DNA from: Piromyces finnis
Lineage: Eukaryota; Neocallimastigomycota; Neocallimastigomycetes; Neocallimastigales; Neocallimastigaceae
Assembly (NCBI GenBank): GCA_002104945.1
Contig: MCFH01000007.1
Span: forward strand, 792,001 to 856,000
Direction of reading: 5' to 3'
Length of the DNA stretch: 64,000 nucleotides
Shown: positions 38,888 through 57,785 of the stretch, in pieces
Layout: each line of letters opens with the position of its first letter
Position numbering within the stretch: the stretch's first letter is position 1
Notes under the pieces: generated by a model
The model's database searches: none
The model's input: only the letters and a program-made list of their open reading frames with translations
Told to the model about the DNA's origin: nothing
Position numbers and translations under genes: made by a program

Positions 38888-41800
38888 TATGGTTAGATAA
38901 AACTTTTAAAATGATATTAACTTTTTTTATTTTATCCTCATACCATTTTGAATAAAATAAAATGATAAAATGTTTTTTTTTTTTCTCCTACTCCTTCTTG
39001 TGTTTTCAATATATAATATTCACCTTTGTTCACCTTTTTTAATGTGGGTGTTCAATAAAATTTCATTTATAAATTATATGAAACCTAAATAATGTAGTTA
39101 AATATATTAATTATTTTATTATAATATATGATATATAAATTAAATATATTATGGTGGTAGGATTACAAAAATTTTAAACTTTATTATTTATCAGTTTATC
39201 ATAATAATAGAAATATAGAAGAAGTTAAAGTTGTTATCAAACGATGATAGCTACCCTGATTCATAAAGCGAATTTATAAACTTTTTATTATTATTAATAA
39301 GGCATTTTATAGTGTTAAAAGTAATACTATTAATATTTATTAAATGAGGATACTAATACTGGTTTTAATTTTTAATCAATAATACTAATATCAAAATTAG
39401 GACTATAAAAGTAATAAACTATTCATAAATGTAAAAAAAAAAAAAAAAAAAAAAAAAAAGTAGTAGGTTGATGAATAGTGAACAATAATAGTAATTTTAA
39501 AAATTATAGTTAATAATTATTTAACTTTAAAAAAAGTTTAAATAATAGTAATACTAGTGATTTATTAAAGAAAAAAAACAAACAAACATACTTTTGTTAT
39601 AATAAATAGAATAAAAAAATGGGAATATAAATATTTTTATTGTATATAATACTGTTGTTATTCTTTATATTAAAAACAAAAAAGTCGGTTATTTTAAAAA
39701 GAAATAAGAGAACAATGAGAAATTGAAATACATTTCTACTATAAACAAACTTTTGCGTTTTTTTTTATTCACTTTAATTTACTTTATCAAAATTTATATA
39801 ATAATCATATAAACTATTAAAAAAAAAAAAAGGACTTTGACAGAGACGTCAACAGTTTTAAATAATATTTTAAAAGAAAAAAACTAAATAATGTATAAAT
39901 ATAAATTTTATATATAAAATAATACATATAATCACTACCATACTTTATATTTTAAACCAATCCATTATATTAAATTGTTGCATTATTCTTATATATAGTA
40001 TTTCTCTTACCTTGTAAATAAAATATTGTATTAATATTAATATCTATATTTGTTAATAATTAATATTTGAATAGTTGAATCAACCTTTACAATAGTTTTA
40101 TAATCTTTCAAAAACTTTTTTTAATTACATAAAGTGACATTTTATTACACTTTTGATTGATATATTCTTTTATATATATATAAAAAAAGTCTTTTACGCT
40201 TATTACTATTTTCATTTTATAAATTATTTCTATAATTATTTTATTTTTATATTCATATATACCTTTTTTTTTTTTTATGCAAAGGAAATGACTACTTTAT
40301 TATTCTACTATTAATGATAAAAAAAATAAATGATGTAAAAATTGAATAGTTGTCATGGATATGAAATGAAACGTTAATTTTTTCTTTTTTTAATAAACAT
40401 CTTTATTATTTTTATTTTAATCCTACTATTTTCATAAAATCCTTTTTTTTTTTCTTTTTCTTTTCTATTTTTTTCATTTTCTACCTTTTTTTTTAAATTA
40501 TACAATGTTAATTTCCCTTTTTTTTTTATATATATATTTATTTTTTATAAATAAAATTTTTATTTAATTATATTATATATTATATATTAAATATATATTA
40601 TTTAAGTTTTTAATTTAAAGTTTTCCTTTTTATTTAATTTTTTTTTAGAACATTAATTTTACAAACTTTTTCCCTAATACCTAATAATTATTTACTATTA
40701 ATAGAGTAGTGTTAGATAGGATAACTAAGGAATGCTTCCTTTACTTTTTATTTTCATATCTTTTTTATTATACCATTCATCTTTATAAAACAACAACAAC
40801 AACCCAATTTAAAACTTTTTTTACTATTTACAACACCCACCACCAAAGTGATCCATTGAATTATTAAAGTGATAATCATTTAATTCAATTCAATTGATTC
40901 AATATATTTAATATATTATAATATATTATATAAAAAATAAGCATTTTTTTAAAATTAAAATATTTATTATTTTTTAAATATAATTTATCCATTTTTAAAT
41001 AATTAAATCTTTATTGTTTATTTGATTTAAATATATACTATTCATTTAATATATTAATAATATAATCTAATATATTAACTATATTAATATAAATTTAATA
41101 TTTAATGTATTTATTATATATTAGAATTCTCTAATAACAAAAAAAAAAAAAATAAAAATCCAATAAGGAGGAAGAGGGAAGTTTTAGAAGAAAGTAAGAA
41201 AGAAAGAAGGAAGGGAAACCATTAAAAAAAAAGAACTTGAACTGGTAATAAAGAAACTTTTTACCATGAACATAGGCATAAAAAAGTGTTTTTTTTTTGA
41301 AGTTTATCTATTTTTTTTAATTATATTTAAATTGTAATTTTAAGTAAAAAAAAAAAAGAGTGTTGGTGATAATTAAAAAAAGAAAGTAATTTCTTTATTT
41401 TATTTTTGTTAAAAAGTAAAGTTTTTTTTTTTTTTTTTAGAAAGTTATATAGATTCAATATATATATATGTATATATATTTTTTCAGAAACTTTTTATGT
41501 CATTTTTTAGAAATTCAATTTGATTAGCATTTTCATAATGAATAATTATAATATAAAGGGATAAAAGGATACTTTTAAAATGTCATTTTTAAACCATTTC
41601 TATTAAAGCTTCAACATTTCCTTCAAAATACCTTTTAAACTATTAGCAAAAAAAAGCTGTTTTTTTTTTTTTTTTCAAATTATATTTTCTATTACTTAAT
41701 CATTCATAATTGCAAAAATATTATATGCACACTTTAAAGACAAGACTAGATTGCCAATTTTTATATATATATATATATTTTATTTTTATTTATATATCCA

Positions 41801-42495
41801 TATAAATATATATTTTTTTTGAACAAAAATAATAATAAGAAAAAAGAAAATACATTGAATTAAAAAGTTTCGTTTTTTTAGAATAAAAAAAACTAATACT
41901 AATTATATATTATATAACTAATATATAGATAAAGTAATAACAAAATAATAGTGTTTTTTAATATTATCATGAATGAATAAAGTAATAACTTTTTATTAAT
42001 AATTATAAGAAATAATGAAAAGAGAGAAAAAAAAAAAAAAACTTTTTAAAAAAAGAGTGATTTGTGGAAAAGCTATAACAGTTTATAAAATGTTAAAAAG
42101 GGTATATAAAAAAGTTTTTTTTAATATATATATTTAGAAAATATATAATTTATACAAAAACGTTTTTAGGGTATTGTAGTTTAGTATTTTTTTGTTTTTT
42201 TATCGTTTTCTTAAATAATATATATAATAAAGCATTTTTTTCTTTAATTTTGAAACATTTTTTTGATATGCCCTTTTTTTCAAGTTTGTTTTCAAAGAAT
42301 AAACTTTTTTTTAGAGTTGTATTAAGGGATATATGAATGTATTTTTTTTTCGTTTACTTAAATAAATTAATTGATTTTGGGTTACTAAAGTAATAGAGAA
42401 TAGTGTTTGTAAAAAATAAAAAGAGGTTTATTCTTTTTTTTTTTTTTAAACTATTTTTATTATTATTCTTTAATGAATAAATAATAATATATAGT

Positions 42496-42852
42496 TTAAG
42501 CTAATGATTCCGTTACTAGTGAGTTGGTATTTGGTGAAGAGGTGTTATCAGAATAGACAGTAGAAGAATAGTTACCATTTTCATCAAAGGAAGACTTTCT
42601 TAATAAAGTGGAAGAAATATCAACAAGGAATGGATCATAAGAAAAACGGAATACTACTCCAGGAGTAACATCGTTAACTGCAGATGGAGAACGTTTTGGA
42701 GCTGGGTTCTTACGAGAATGCTTCATAGTAGTTCTTCTCAATTGCTTTCTTCTTAAGATAGCTAAAGCAGTAGCTGAAGTAATAGCTGAATGTGAACTCT
42801 TTTTATCGGTGTTCTTGTCAGATTTTCTGTTAACTCTTCTCTTTGTAGTCAT
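42496..42852 (-). CDS. Unrecognised 118-residue basic protein, single exon
   Basis: An intact 118-codon frame starting at ATG 42852 and ending TAA at 42496-42498. Its base composition and balanced codon use (GTT, GGA, CGT, TCC) stand out from the T-rich flanks, which argues that it is coding. The N-terminal 60 residues are strongly basic ('TTKRRVNRKSDKNTDKK', 'ILRRKQLRRTTMKHSRK'), which could be a nuclear localisation or nucleic-acid-binding region. The centre has 'TPGVVFRFSYDPFLVDIS'. The C-terminus is Ser/Asn/Thr-rich. There is no signal peptide or transmembrane helix. Family unknown to me. More than 5 kb of gene-free sequence lies on each side. Confidence 0.7.
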   Translation of the reverse strand: MTTKRRVNRKSDKNTDKKSSHSAITSATALAILRRKQLRRTTMKHSRKNPAPKRSPSAVNDVTPGVVFRFSYDPFLVDISSTLLRKSSFDENGNYSSTVYSDNTSSPNTNSLVTESLA

Positions 42853-45800
42853 TTTTTTTTAATATTTTTTTTTTAAAAAGGTATTTTGTTTTTGTGTGTA
42901 GGTACTTTTTAGTATATTTAATTTTTTTCAAATAAAAAGGTATACTTTTTATTTATCAATTTATTTTTGTAGGAAAGTGTGTAAAAAGATAGTTACTTTA
43001 AAAATGTATATATATATATATATATATTTTTATTTTTATTTTTTTTATAAAGAATAAAAATAGTTTATTAAAAGAAAGAAAGAAAAAAAAAAAAAAGCGT
43101 TTTATAAAAGAAGTAAAACAAAACGTATATATTTTTTATGGTAATAGTTTTTTGTTTTTTTTAAAAAAGGTAAATATATTTTATTTTTTTTTATATTCCC
43201 TTTTTTACTTTAAAAGTGTCCTTTGAAAGTTTTTTTTTTTTTTTTATTTTTTATTTATTTATCTATTTAAAACCACTATTATTACAAATTATTATGGTTT
43301 CTTTTAGTATTAACTATTTTTTTTTTTCTAAAATGTTAATTTACAAAATTTATAATAAAAATAAAAAAATAAAAAAAATTTTAAAGAGAAATATAAATCT
43401 TTTTATACCATCATTTTAGCACTTTTTTTTTTTTTTGATACTTTTTTATTTCAACAAATAGATTTTAATATTTTCAAATAATATTAAATAATATATTTTT
43501 ATATTAAAAAAAGTTTAATACAAAAAAAATCATCAATTTATATATAATTTATAGTATTATATAGATGATGATTTATTATTTATTAAATCTATTGAACTTT
43601 TAAAAATACAAATAATAAACCATTCCTACAGAGAATACATTTAACTATTAAACTTTTCTTTATACCTCATGAAAAGAGTGAAATATCCTTTTTTTTTTTT
43701 TTTTTTTTTAATTTTCCCTCTTTTTTCTTATTTTGTTCATCCTCCTCAGAAACACCAAAAACAAACTTTACTTTTTTAAATGAAATACATTACATTATAT
43801 TACGTAGTTTATTAAAGGTAAAAAAAAACAAAATTTTAATTTAACATTTTAATAGACCAATTTTAATAATTAGTGAAATTATCTTTTCTTATAATACAAT
43901 ATAATGTAATATATGGAAGAATTAAATTAGTTTTAAAAATTTTATTAAGATTTCTTTTTTGTAGAGCTATCACTCTTTTTTTATTTTAAATCTTATTTAC
44001 TATTCGATATATATTATTCTATTATTTTTAATTTATTTAAAAATAAAAAATAACTAAATCAAATGATATTACAATATATTATTCAATATATATTTATATA
44101 TATTGACTTTTTTTTAAAAAAAACAAACAACAGCATATGAATTATATTATATAATATATTATTTAATTAAATAATTTAATATTTTTAAATTTTTTAAAAA
44201 TAATTTTATTAACTATTTAATTCATTTTAATTATACTGTAATATATAGGTGACTATATATTATTTTTATTATCTATTAAACTATTTCATTATAAAATTTA
44301 GAATGAATATAAGCATCGTCGTGATGTGACTAGGAAGAGGGGAGGATGAGGTCAAAAAGAAAAATTGTATTTTTATATATAGAACAACAGCAACAACAAC
44401 AACAACAATTGTAATTTTAATCATTTAAATATGGCCGTTATCAACAATGCAAGACAAACAATACAACAAAGATGACTTTTTTTTTATATAAAAAAAATAA
44501 AGGTGAAAAAGAGAAAAATGTGAAAATTGTTTGGATAAGCGTTAGAATTGATTCTATTCAAAGAGTAAAAAAAAATCTAATAGAAATTGATAGTTTTAGA
44601 TATCTTCTATATTTATTGCCTTTTTTTTTTAACTATCACCAATAACAATAACATTAAACCAGTTGAAAAAAGAAATACTTGAGAATGATAATAGATTTTG
44701 TAAAAAAAAAAAACAAAGGTCACTTTGTTAAAATTCCCCTATTTTTTTTTTTTTTTTTGAGGAAAGAAAAGAAGATTGAATTATCAAAAGTAAATGTATA
44801 CCGTAGTTGGTTTCACTCATATTAGTATAAAATATTGTTATGATTGTTGCTGTAATTTTTTTAAAAAAAAGCGTAATATATTTATTCTAGTTAACCTAGT
44901 CTTTCCTAACAAAACAAAACAAAAGAAAAAAAATTTTTTTTCTATTATTACGGTATTATTATGTGTTATCGAAGAAAACCAATAATGATAACAATATATT
45001 CTACGGTTAAAAATTTTATTGTAAAATGGTTCAAAGGGCAGTAATTAGTAATTCCAATTTTTATATATATATATATATTTTTAAAAAAGTATAAAAACAA
45101 TAAAGCATAACAACAATAGTAGAAACCATACAAATAAAATTGAATAAAAAACTAAATAATAATGAAAAAATATAGATAGATATTACTATATATATTAAAA
45201 TCATATTTAATTCTCACCTTTAATCTTTTGAAAAAATAAAAAAGTAAATTTAAATTAACAGTCCATTTTTTTTTCCTTGTAAAGGAATAAATAATCATCT
45301 ACTCACTTTTATTATTACTAGTTTATAATTTTATTAAATGTTTTTTTTTTTCTGACATTTAATTATACAAATTGAAATAATTTATTTCAAATTAGTCATG
45401 TCACTGTGAATTAATAATTCATTTTAAATATATATACTTTTTTTTTTTTTTATTCCTATTACTATTTTTATTAATACCATCCTCTCATCTCTTCTTTTTT
45501 TCTTCTTACTACTTTTTACCAATTTCTATTTTCTATAAGTTTTTGTTTTTCAATTTCCCTTTCTTTTCTTTATTTTTAATTTGCTTTTCTTTGTTGTTTT
45601 ATTATTTTTTTTTTTTTAATATTATTTAATATATTGTGGAGTATTAAATTAAATTCTTAGTTGGTTTAATGTAATGAATATAATGGGATATATTAAGTAA
45701 TATATTCTAAATATAGATTGTATGACTTCAATTAATATATATTAAATCCATATCTATTGATTGATATAAATATTTTATTTATTCAATGACTATTAAAAAA

Positions 45801-48177
45801 AAAAAATCATATATAAACTAATTATGATTAGCATTTTTGGGATAAACCATCCTTAAAAAGACCTTAACCATAAAACTTGCCAAAAAAAGATAGAAAAGAA
45901 ATAAGCAATAGAAAAAAAAATAATAAATATCGTTTATTAATAAGCTTAAAAACAGAAGTAGTCTATTATTTAATAATGATAATAAATGGGGTAGTAATAT
46001 GTAATATTCATAATATTCATAACAATAAATGGAGTAGTAATATGTAATATTCATAATATTCATAATATTCATAATAAATATTACTATTGTTACTATTACA
46101 AATAATAATGATAAAAGACAATTTATTATGCCATAACACCTATTTCGATTTATAGATTATTAAAGTTAATTTTTTTTATGATACTTTTCAATTTTTTTAT
46201 TTCATAAAAATCTTATTATTTTATAGAATTACTAAAGAATGATAAATTAAAAATTTATAGTCATGTTAATGTTGATACACCCAAGTTAGTCCTACTAGAG
46301 TACATGTTTATTAAAATAGTGTTAATTTTTCAAATTATGATTTAAATAGTATTATTCTAATAACTTTTTTTTTTTAATAGTTTTCCTATTAAAAATAGTA
46401 TAAAAATGGTAACTATTATCAATGCTATATTATTGAAGCATTATTGTTTAGGAGAATAGAAAAAAAAAAAAAAGACTCTCCTCCTATTCAACTATTCAAC
46501 ACTCACTAATTCCATTAAATATCAAAAAAATATATTTATGGGAAAAATTGGTATTAAATTAAAAATCTAAAAATGTAACAAAAATTTTGGTGTAACATTT
46601 AATAATTTTAATTTATTAAATATAATTTAATATAATATATATTATAATATATTACACAATTAAATTGAAGTCATTTTAAAGAAAAAAAAATAAATTAAAA
46701 AGTGATAAATACATTTTCTTTATTTTGGTATTTATTAGGGAAAAGGCAAATGTAATTATTCTATTCCATAAAAACTATAAAAACTATAGGTAATTAAAAT
46801 AACAAAAGAAAAAAAAAAATGAAGGAAAACTGAAGAGTTTTTAATAAGTTATATAATGAAAAAAACAAAGATAATAACAGAAAATTTAATAATTACTTGC
46901 TTGCTGCAAACTCTAGAGTTACTGCCATTTAAACCTATAGAAATTATTTAATGAGAAAGGGTGTTACTACTTTTTTTATATTATATTTTATAAATAATCA
47001 TTCATATATATATATGTTTTAAACTATTCCCAGTATAAATAAATGATATAAATAATAAAAAATTTTCAATCATAGACATTTCTATAGCCTCAATAGTATA
47101 AATTATTTTAAATTAAGAAGAAGAAGAAGAATAAATTTATCATTTGATTTATATAAATGAACAATAAATTTATATTAGGTAAATATACTTTTTATAAACT
47201 AAAAAAAAAAAAAAGTATAGATAAAAAAATAATAGACTATCTATAAATAAAAACGAAAATATAAAATGAAAATTATTTGTGATTAGGTTGGTATAATAGT
47301 TTGATGAACTCTGCAATTTGTATTGTGTGGGATTGATCCCTACCTAATAAATTAAATGAAATAAAATAGAAAAATAATAGCATGAAGGTTGGTGTGATAG
47401 CCGTTAAATTTAAATATGTGTTCTTAATGCTTTCATTTAATGAAAGACTAACATTGAACCTATATAAGGAAACATAAATAATATTTTTTTTTCCAATGTT
47501 AACACAACATTGACGTTTTCAATTATGTTAAAAATCTTATTAAACTTTTCAAAAAGTTACTCCATTATTGAGCTACTAATAGTAAGTTGTACAACATGAA
47601 ATTCCTCGATGAACTATAAAATTCATCACTTAAAAATATTTTTTTGTTCCACCTTATCAATTAGTAGCTCATCCAAAGATAAAAATCTTATCAAGAAGGA
47701 AATGAAAAGTAATTCTATAAAATAAAAACTATTTTTTTTTTTAAATACACAAAAAATAATAAAATAAAATACACTTTTTTTATTTCAATAAAATTTTTTA
47801 TTTTATTGGGTTTATATCATTAAATAATATGGGTTCAGATGAAAAGGGAAAAAAAAAATATCTAATGTATTTATATTATTAAATATGTAATGAAAAAAAA
47901 ATTTCAACTTTTAGGATGTATCACTACTACTTATTATATTTTTAAAATATAAATAATAAATTAACAATTAAAAAAAAAAACTGTTATATATACAATACAA
48001 AATGTTACTCATTGATTATATAATCATGATAATAAAAAGAAACAATAGTATTATTATTTAATATATATTATACATATTATATATATATGTATATTGTTTT
48101 ACTGACGGATTTAATAATGATGATATTATAATGCTTAAATTATAATTTTTTTTTTCATTATTGAACTTTTTTATTTA
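42853..48177. other. 5.3 kb gene-poor stretch
   Basis: The part next to 42853 is the 5' flank of the 118-residue gene. There is a GC-richer purine patch at 44310-44350 and a short CAA repeat at 44388-44408. A hairpin-dense segment lies at 47283-47690, listed separately. No protein domain was found. Confidence 0.45.
47283..47690. ncRNA. Candidate structured RNA segment (hairpin cluster, strand unknown)
   Basis: Several inverted repeats crowd about 400 bp and are not simple AT repeats. ATTAGGT (47283) pairs with ACCTAAT (47342-47348), enclosing GGGA-TTGA-TCCC. AGGTT (47386-47390) pairs with AACCT (47457-47461), enclosing CTTTCATT-T-AATGAAAG. CAATGTT-AACAC-AACATTG lies near 47494-47512. GAGCTACTAAT (47570-47580) pairs perfectly with ATTAGTAGCTC (47660-47670), with a further GTAAG/CTTAT pairing inside. 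The first two units share a GGTTGGT-T-ATAG start resembling a tRNA A box, and the first has a B-box-like GATTGATCC. Neither folds into a standard tRNA. The inverted repeats are seen; that they are transcribed RNAs is inference. Confidence 0.3.
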
Positions 48178-54380
<6,203 letters not shown>

Positions 54381-55129
54381 TTTTTATTTTTTATTTTTTA
54401 TTTTTAAAAATGAAAATTAAAGAATATTGAAATTAATGTCATTTAAAATAGTGTTATATATAAATATAATTTTAATAAGAATAATATTCAAGCTTTAAAA
54501 AAAAAAAAAAAAAAACAAAGGCAAAAAGGCAAAAAGTGAATCTATTTGGTTATTATTTATTATTCTATATATTTTTTCCTTATAATATTTCATTTCATGT
54601 TTAAGCTTATTATTTTATTTTCTTTAAAATAACTTTATTATTATTTCTTTTTTTTTTTTTTTTTAATATATATATTTATATTATTTAAAGAATCCTTTTT
54701 TTATAATTTTTTATTAATGCTTACAGTTAACATTTTCAAACTTTAAATAATCTTATTTTTATTAAAATTATTTTTAAAAAAAAAATTAATTATTTATATT
54801 ATTTTATTATATATATATTATAGGATAAATTTGTAAAACAAAAGGTATATTATTTTGATGATGAAAAATGTAAACTTATATTAAAAAAAGAGGATTTTAA
54901 AAAATTATATATAAGAATAAATTATAAAAAATAAAACAAAAATAAAAAAAAATTCTATTTTTTTTTAAAAGTTATTATTAATATATAGGTAGTAATAAAA
55001 TGACGTTTTTTTTTTTTTTTTTTTTTAGTGGTATAAAAGATTAAAATTTCTATTTTTTTTTAAATAAATAATTTACTAGTTAATGTAATATAAATAAGTT
55101 ATTAAATAATTTATAGTTTAAATATGATA
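54381..55129. other. Spacer between the tandem receptors
   Basis: About 750 bp of AT-rich sequence with A runs (54497-54515) and T runs (54645-54664, 55009-55026). It must contain the 3' end of copy 2 and the promoter of copy 1. No gene seen. Confidence 0.5.
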
Positions 55130-55701
55130 TTAATTTTGTTCCGCATATGATAATTGTTCTTCTTCCCCTTTAACCTTATATGTTACTACTTCAGATAGTC
55201 TATTAGTTCTAACATTACTAGGTGTGGCTAAATTATCTTTTGCTTTATTATTTAACCATGTACTTGTTATCATGAATATATTTGATCTTCTTACATGATT
55301 TTTCTTTTCGTAATGAATATCAATGAACTTTCTGATGTATAGGAAGTAAAGAATGAAATGTGAAGAAATGATTAATCCTATTGAATTAAAATAATATATC
55401 AATGTATAATTATTTCCATTTATTTTCTCTACAACACTATTTAGTAGAATGTAAGATAGAAAGATATAAATTGGAACTGATAATGGCTTTTATTATATGT
55501 AAATAAACAAATAAATTAAATGGTTATATTTTAATTGTTAGGAAATTCCTGCACTCGAACTATGTTTTACATAATATACTATACATACTTCTTTAAATTT
55601 TTTATTTATTTTTCTTATTCCGTAGGCAAAACATGTTCCAATAATTATAGCAATTACATTCAATACCGAGCTTTATAAAAAAAAAAATTATTTTATACCT
55701 T

Positions 55702-55768
<67 letters not shown>

Positions 55769-57741
55769 CTCGTTACTTGGATTTTATTATAAACGCAAAC
55801 TTCAAATTCTTTTTCGTTTTCATCATTAATTACTATTAACTTTGAGGAATGTGTTAAATGCTCTATTAGTGCTAATGTAGATTGTATTAACACATAAGAA
55901 ATCAAGAAACCATATTTTGAGAGAATAATATATTTAACATTTATTGTTTTAATTGCTTTGAAACTATTATAAATTATATATGTATATAACATAATCATAA
56001 AATTAAATTAAGCCATGTTTATATATATTAAGTATTTTTTTGATTATTTGTAATTATTTACATAAAGAAAACTCTGTATGATTTTGTAATAATTGAACCA
56101 AAAATTAATGAGAAGCCCTAATAATATTATGAAAATAAAATATATAATATTAGTTTTTTTTTTTTTTTTTTTTTTTTTTTAACTTTATCTTATACTTTTA
56201 GTGATATATATTTTAAATTTACAAGATTCTTAAGATATGCAATAATTGTACATTGAATATCCGAAAAATTATATTTAGTTAACAAGAGGATATATATAAA
56301 ATTACATATTAATCCAATAAGGATTAAATTTAAAAAGTCGTAACTTCCTATAAATTATAATAAAATATAAGTTTATATATCTCATTAAAGATTATTAATT
56401 AATTATATGATCCTTACCGGCTTTAACTATTTCATGATTTTTATAATAAAAGAGGAATAACATTATAATAAATGTATATATTATGGAAGATATACTTATA
56501 GTTATAAGTGATATATTTAAAAATTGATTTCTTTTTAATTTATATCTTTCCGTGCAATCTTTTCCTGTAAATTTAGTGTTTGAACAATCACATAAATTAT
56601 CAGTTACACAATTTCCATTGTTCATACAAATTGGCTCACAAGCCGGTAGATAACTTTGTATTATATATATTTCATATAAATAAATATTTATATATTTTAA
56701 TTTTTTGAAACAATTAATGATAATTTATATAGTTTTAAATTTATTGGCATAATTTTTTAAAAAAAAAAATATTAGAAATGATTATTTTTATTCATACCAT
56801 GCTTTAATATTTACACCATATTTATCTTGATTAATGTATGTATTATTATTGCATTCTTTAATTATGACATTTAAAGAAATCTTATTTTGCTTAAATTCAT
56901 AGTAATGTCCTTTTTTTATAATATTAATAATTATATATATTTAAAGAGATTGTTAATAAAATTTTATATTTATAATGATTATTATATGTAAAACAACAAC
57001 AACAACAACAACAATAATAATAATATCATAATAATAATAATTACCAAAAGAAACTATTTCTAATTGTAAAATATATTCACCAGGATTTGCAATTACTTAA
57101 ATATATAAATATATATATTATTAGATATAATTTTTTTTATAAATTATTATGAAAAATTCACTAACATCTCAGATCTTTAAATTTGCATTGATTATTTATA
57201 CAGAAGCCTTTATATGAACCAGTAACTTTTGTTCGAATAGATTTATCACGTACTCCAATTAAAGATATTTCATAGAAAATCAAATTATCTAATTTTAGTT
57301 CATTTATACTACTATCAATTTTAAATGCTATAGAATAAAGAGTATTATTTATAAAAGATAGACTTTTAGTCATTCATCTAATATTTTGTAATTAAAGTAT
57401 TTTCAATATTTTTATTAAGAACATATTATTTATTACTATTTTTATAGTCATCATAGATAGTACCTATTAAATTATATAAATCAATAATTATTTTAAAAAA
57501 TATAATGATTATATATTAATTTAATATAAATAAATTACAAGAATATTCCTGATCAATTCTATCGCCTGAATATATTTCTAATGTATCGTCAGTGTTATAG
57601 TTATCAAATAAAAGTCGAGTTGGATTTGTTACAAAATTGTTTTTATCTGATCTTAGATTTATATTATTACTAGGGTCTGAATTACTAAAAAAAGGCTCAT
57701 GAAGAATATCATATGAGTAACAAATGTTACCTAATATATAA

Positions 57742-57785
<44 letters not shown>

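Noticed and set aside
39237-39275. Possible C/D box snoRNA (CGATGATAG ... CTGA)
   Set aside because: The C-like box is imperfect and the D-like box is only about ten bases away, leaving no room for a guide.
44794-44985. 63-codon open frame
   Set aside because: T/A-run-derived composition, no domain, and no family or splice context.
47283-47349. Possible tRNA gene (A-box-like TGGTATAATAG and B-box-like GATTGATCC)
   Set aside because: No acceptable D and anticodon arms can be drawn, and the T loop departs from TTCRA; kept only as part of a structured-RNA candidate.
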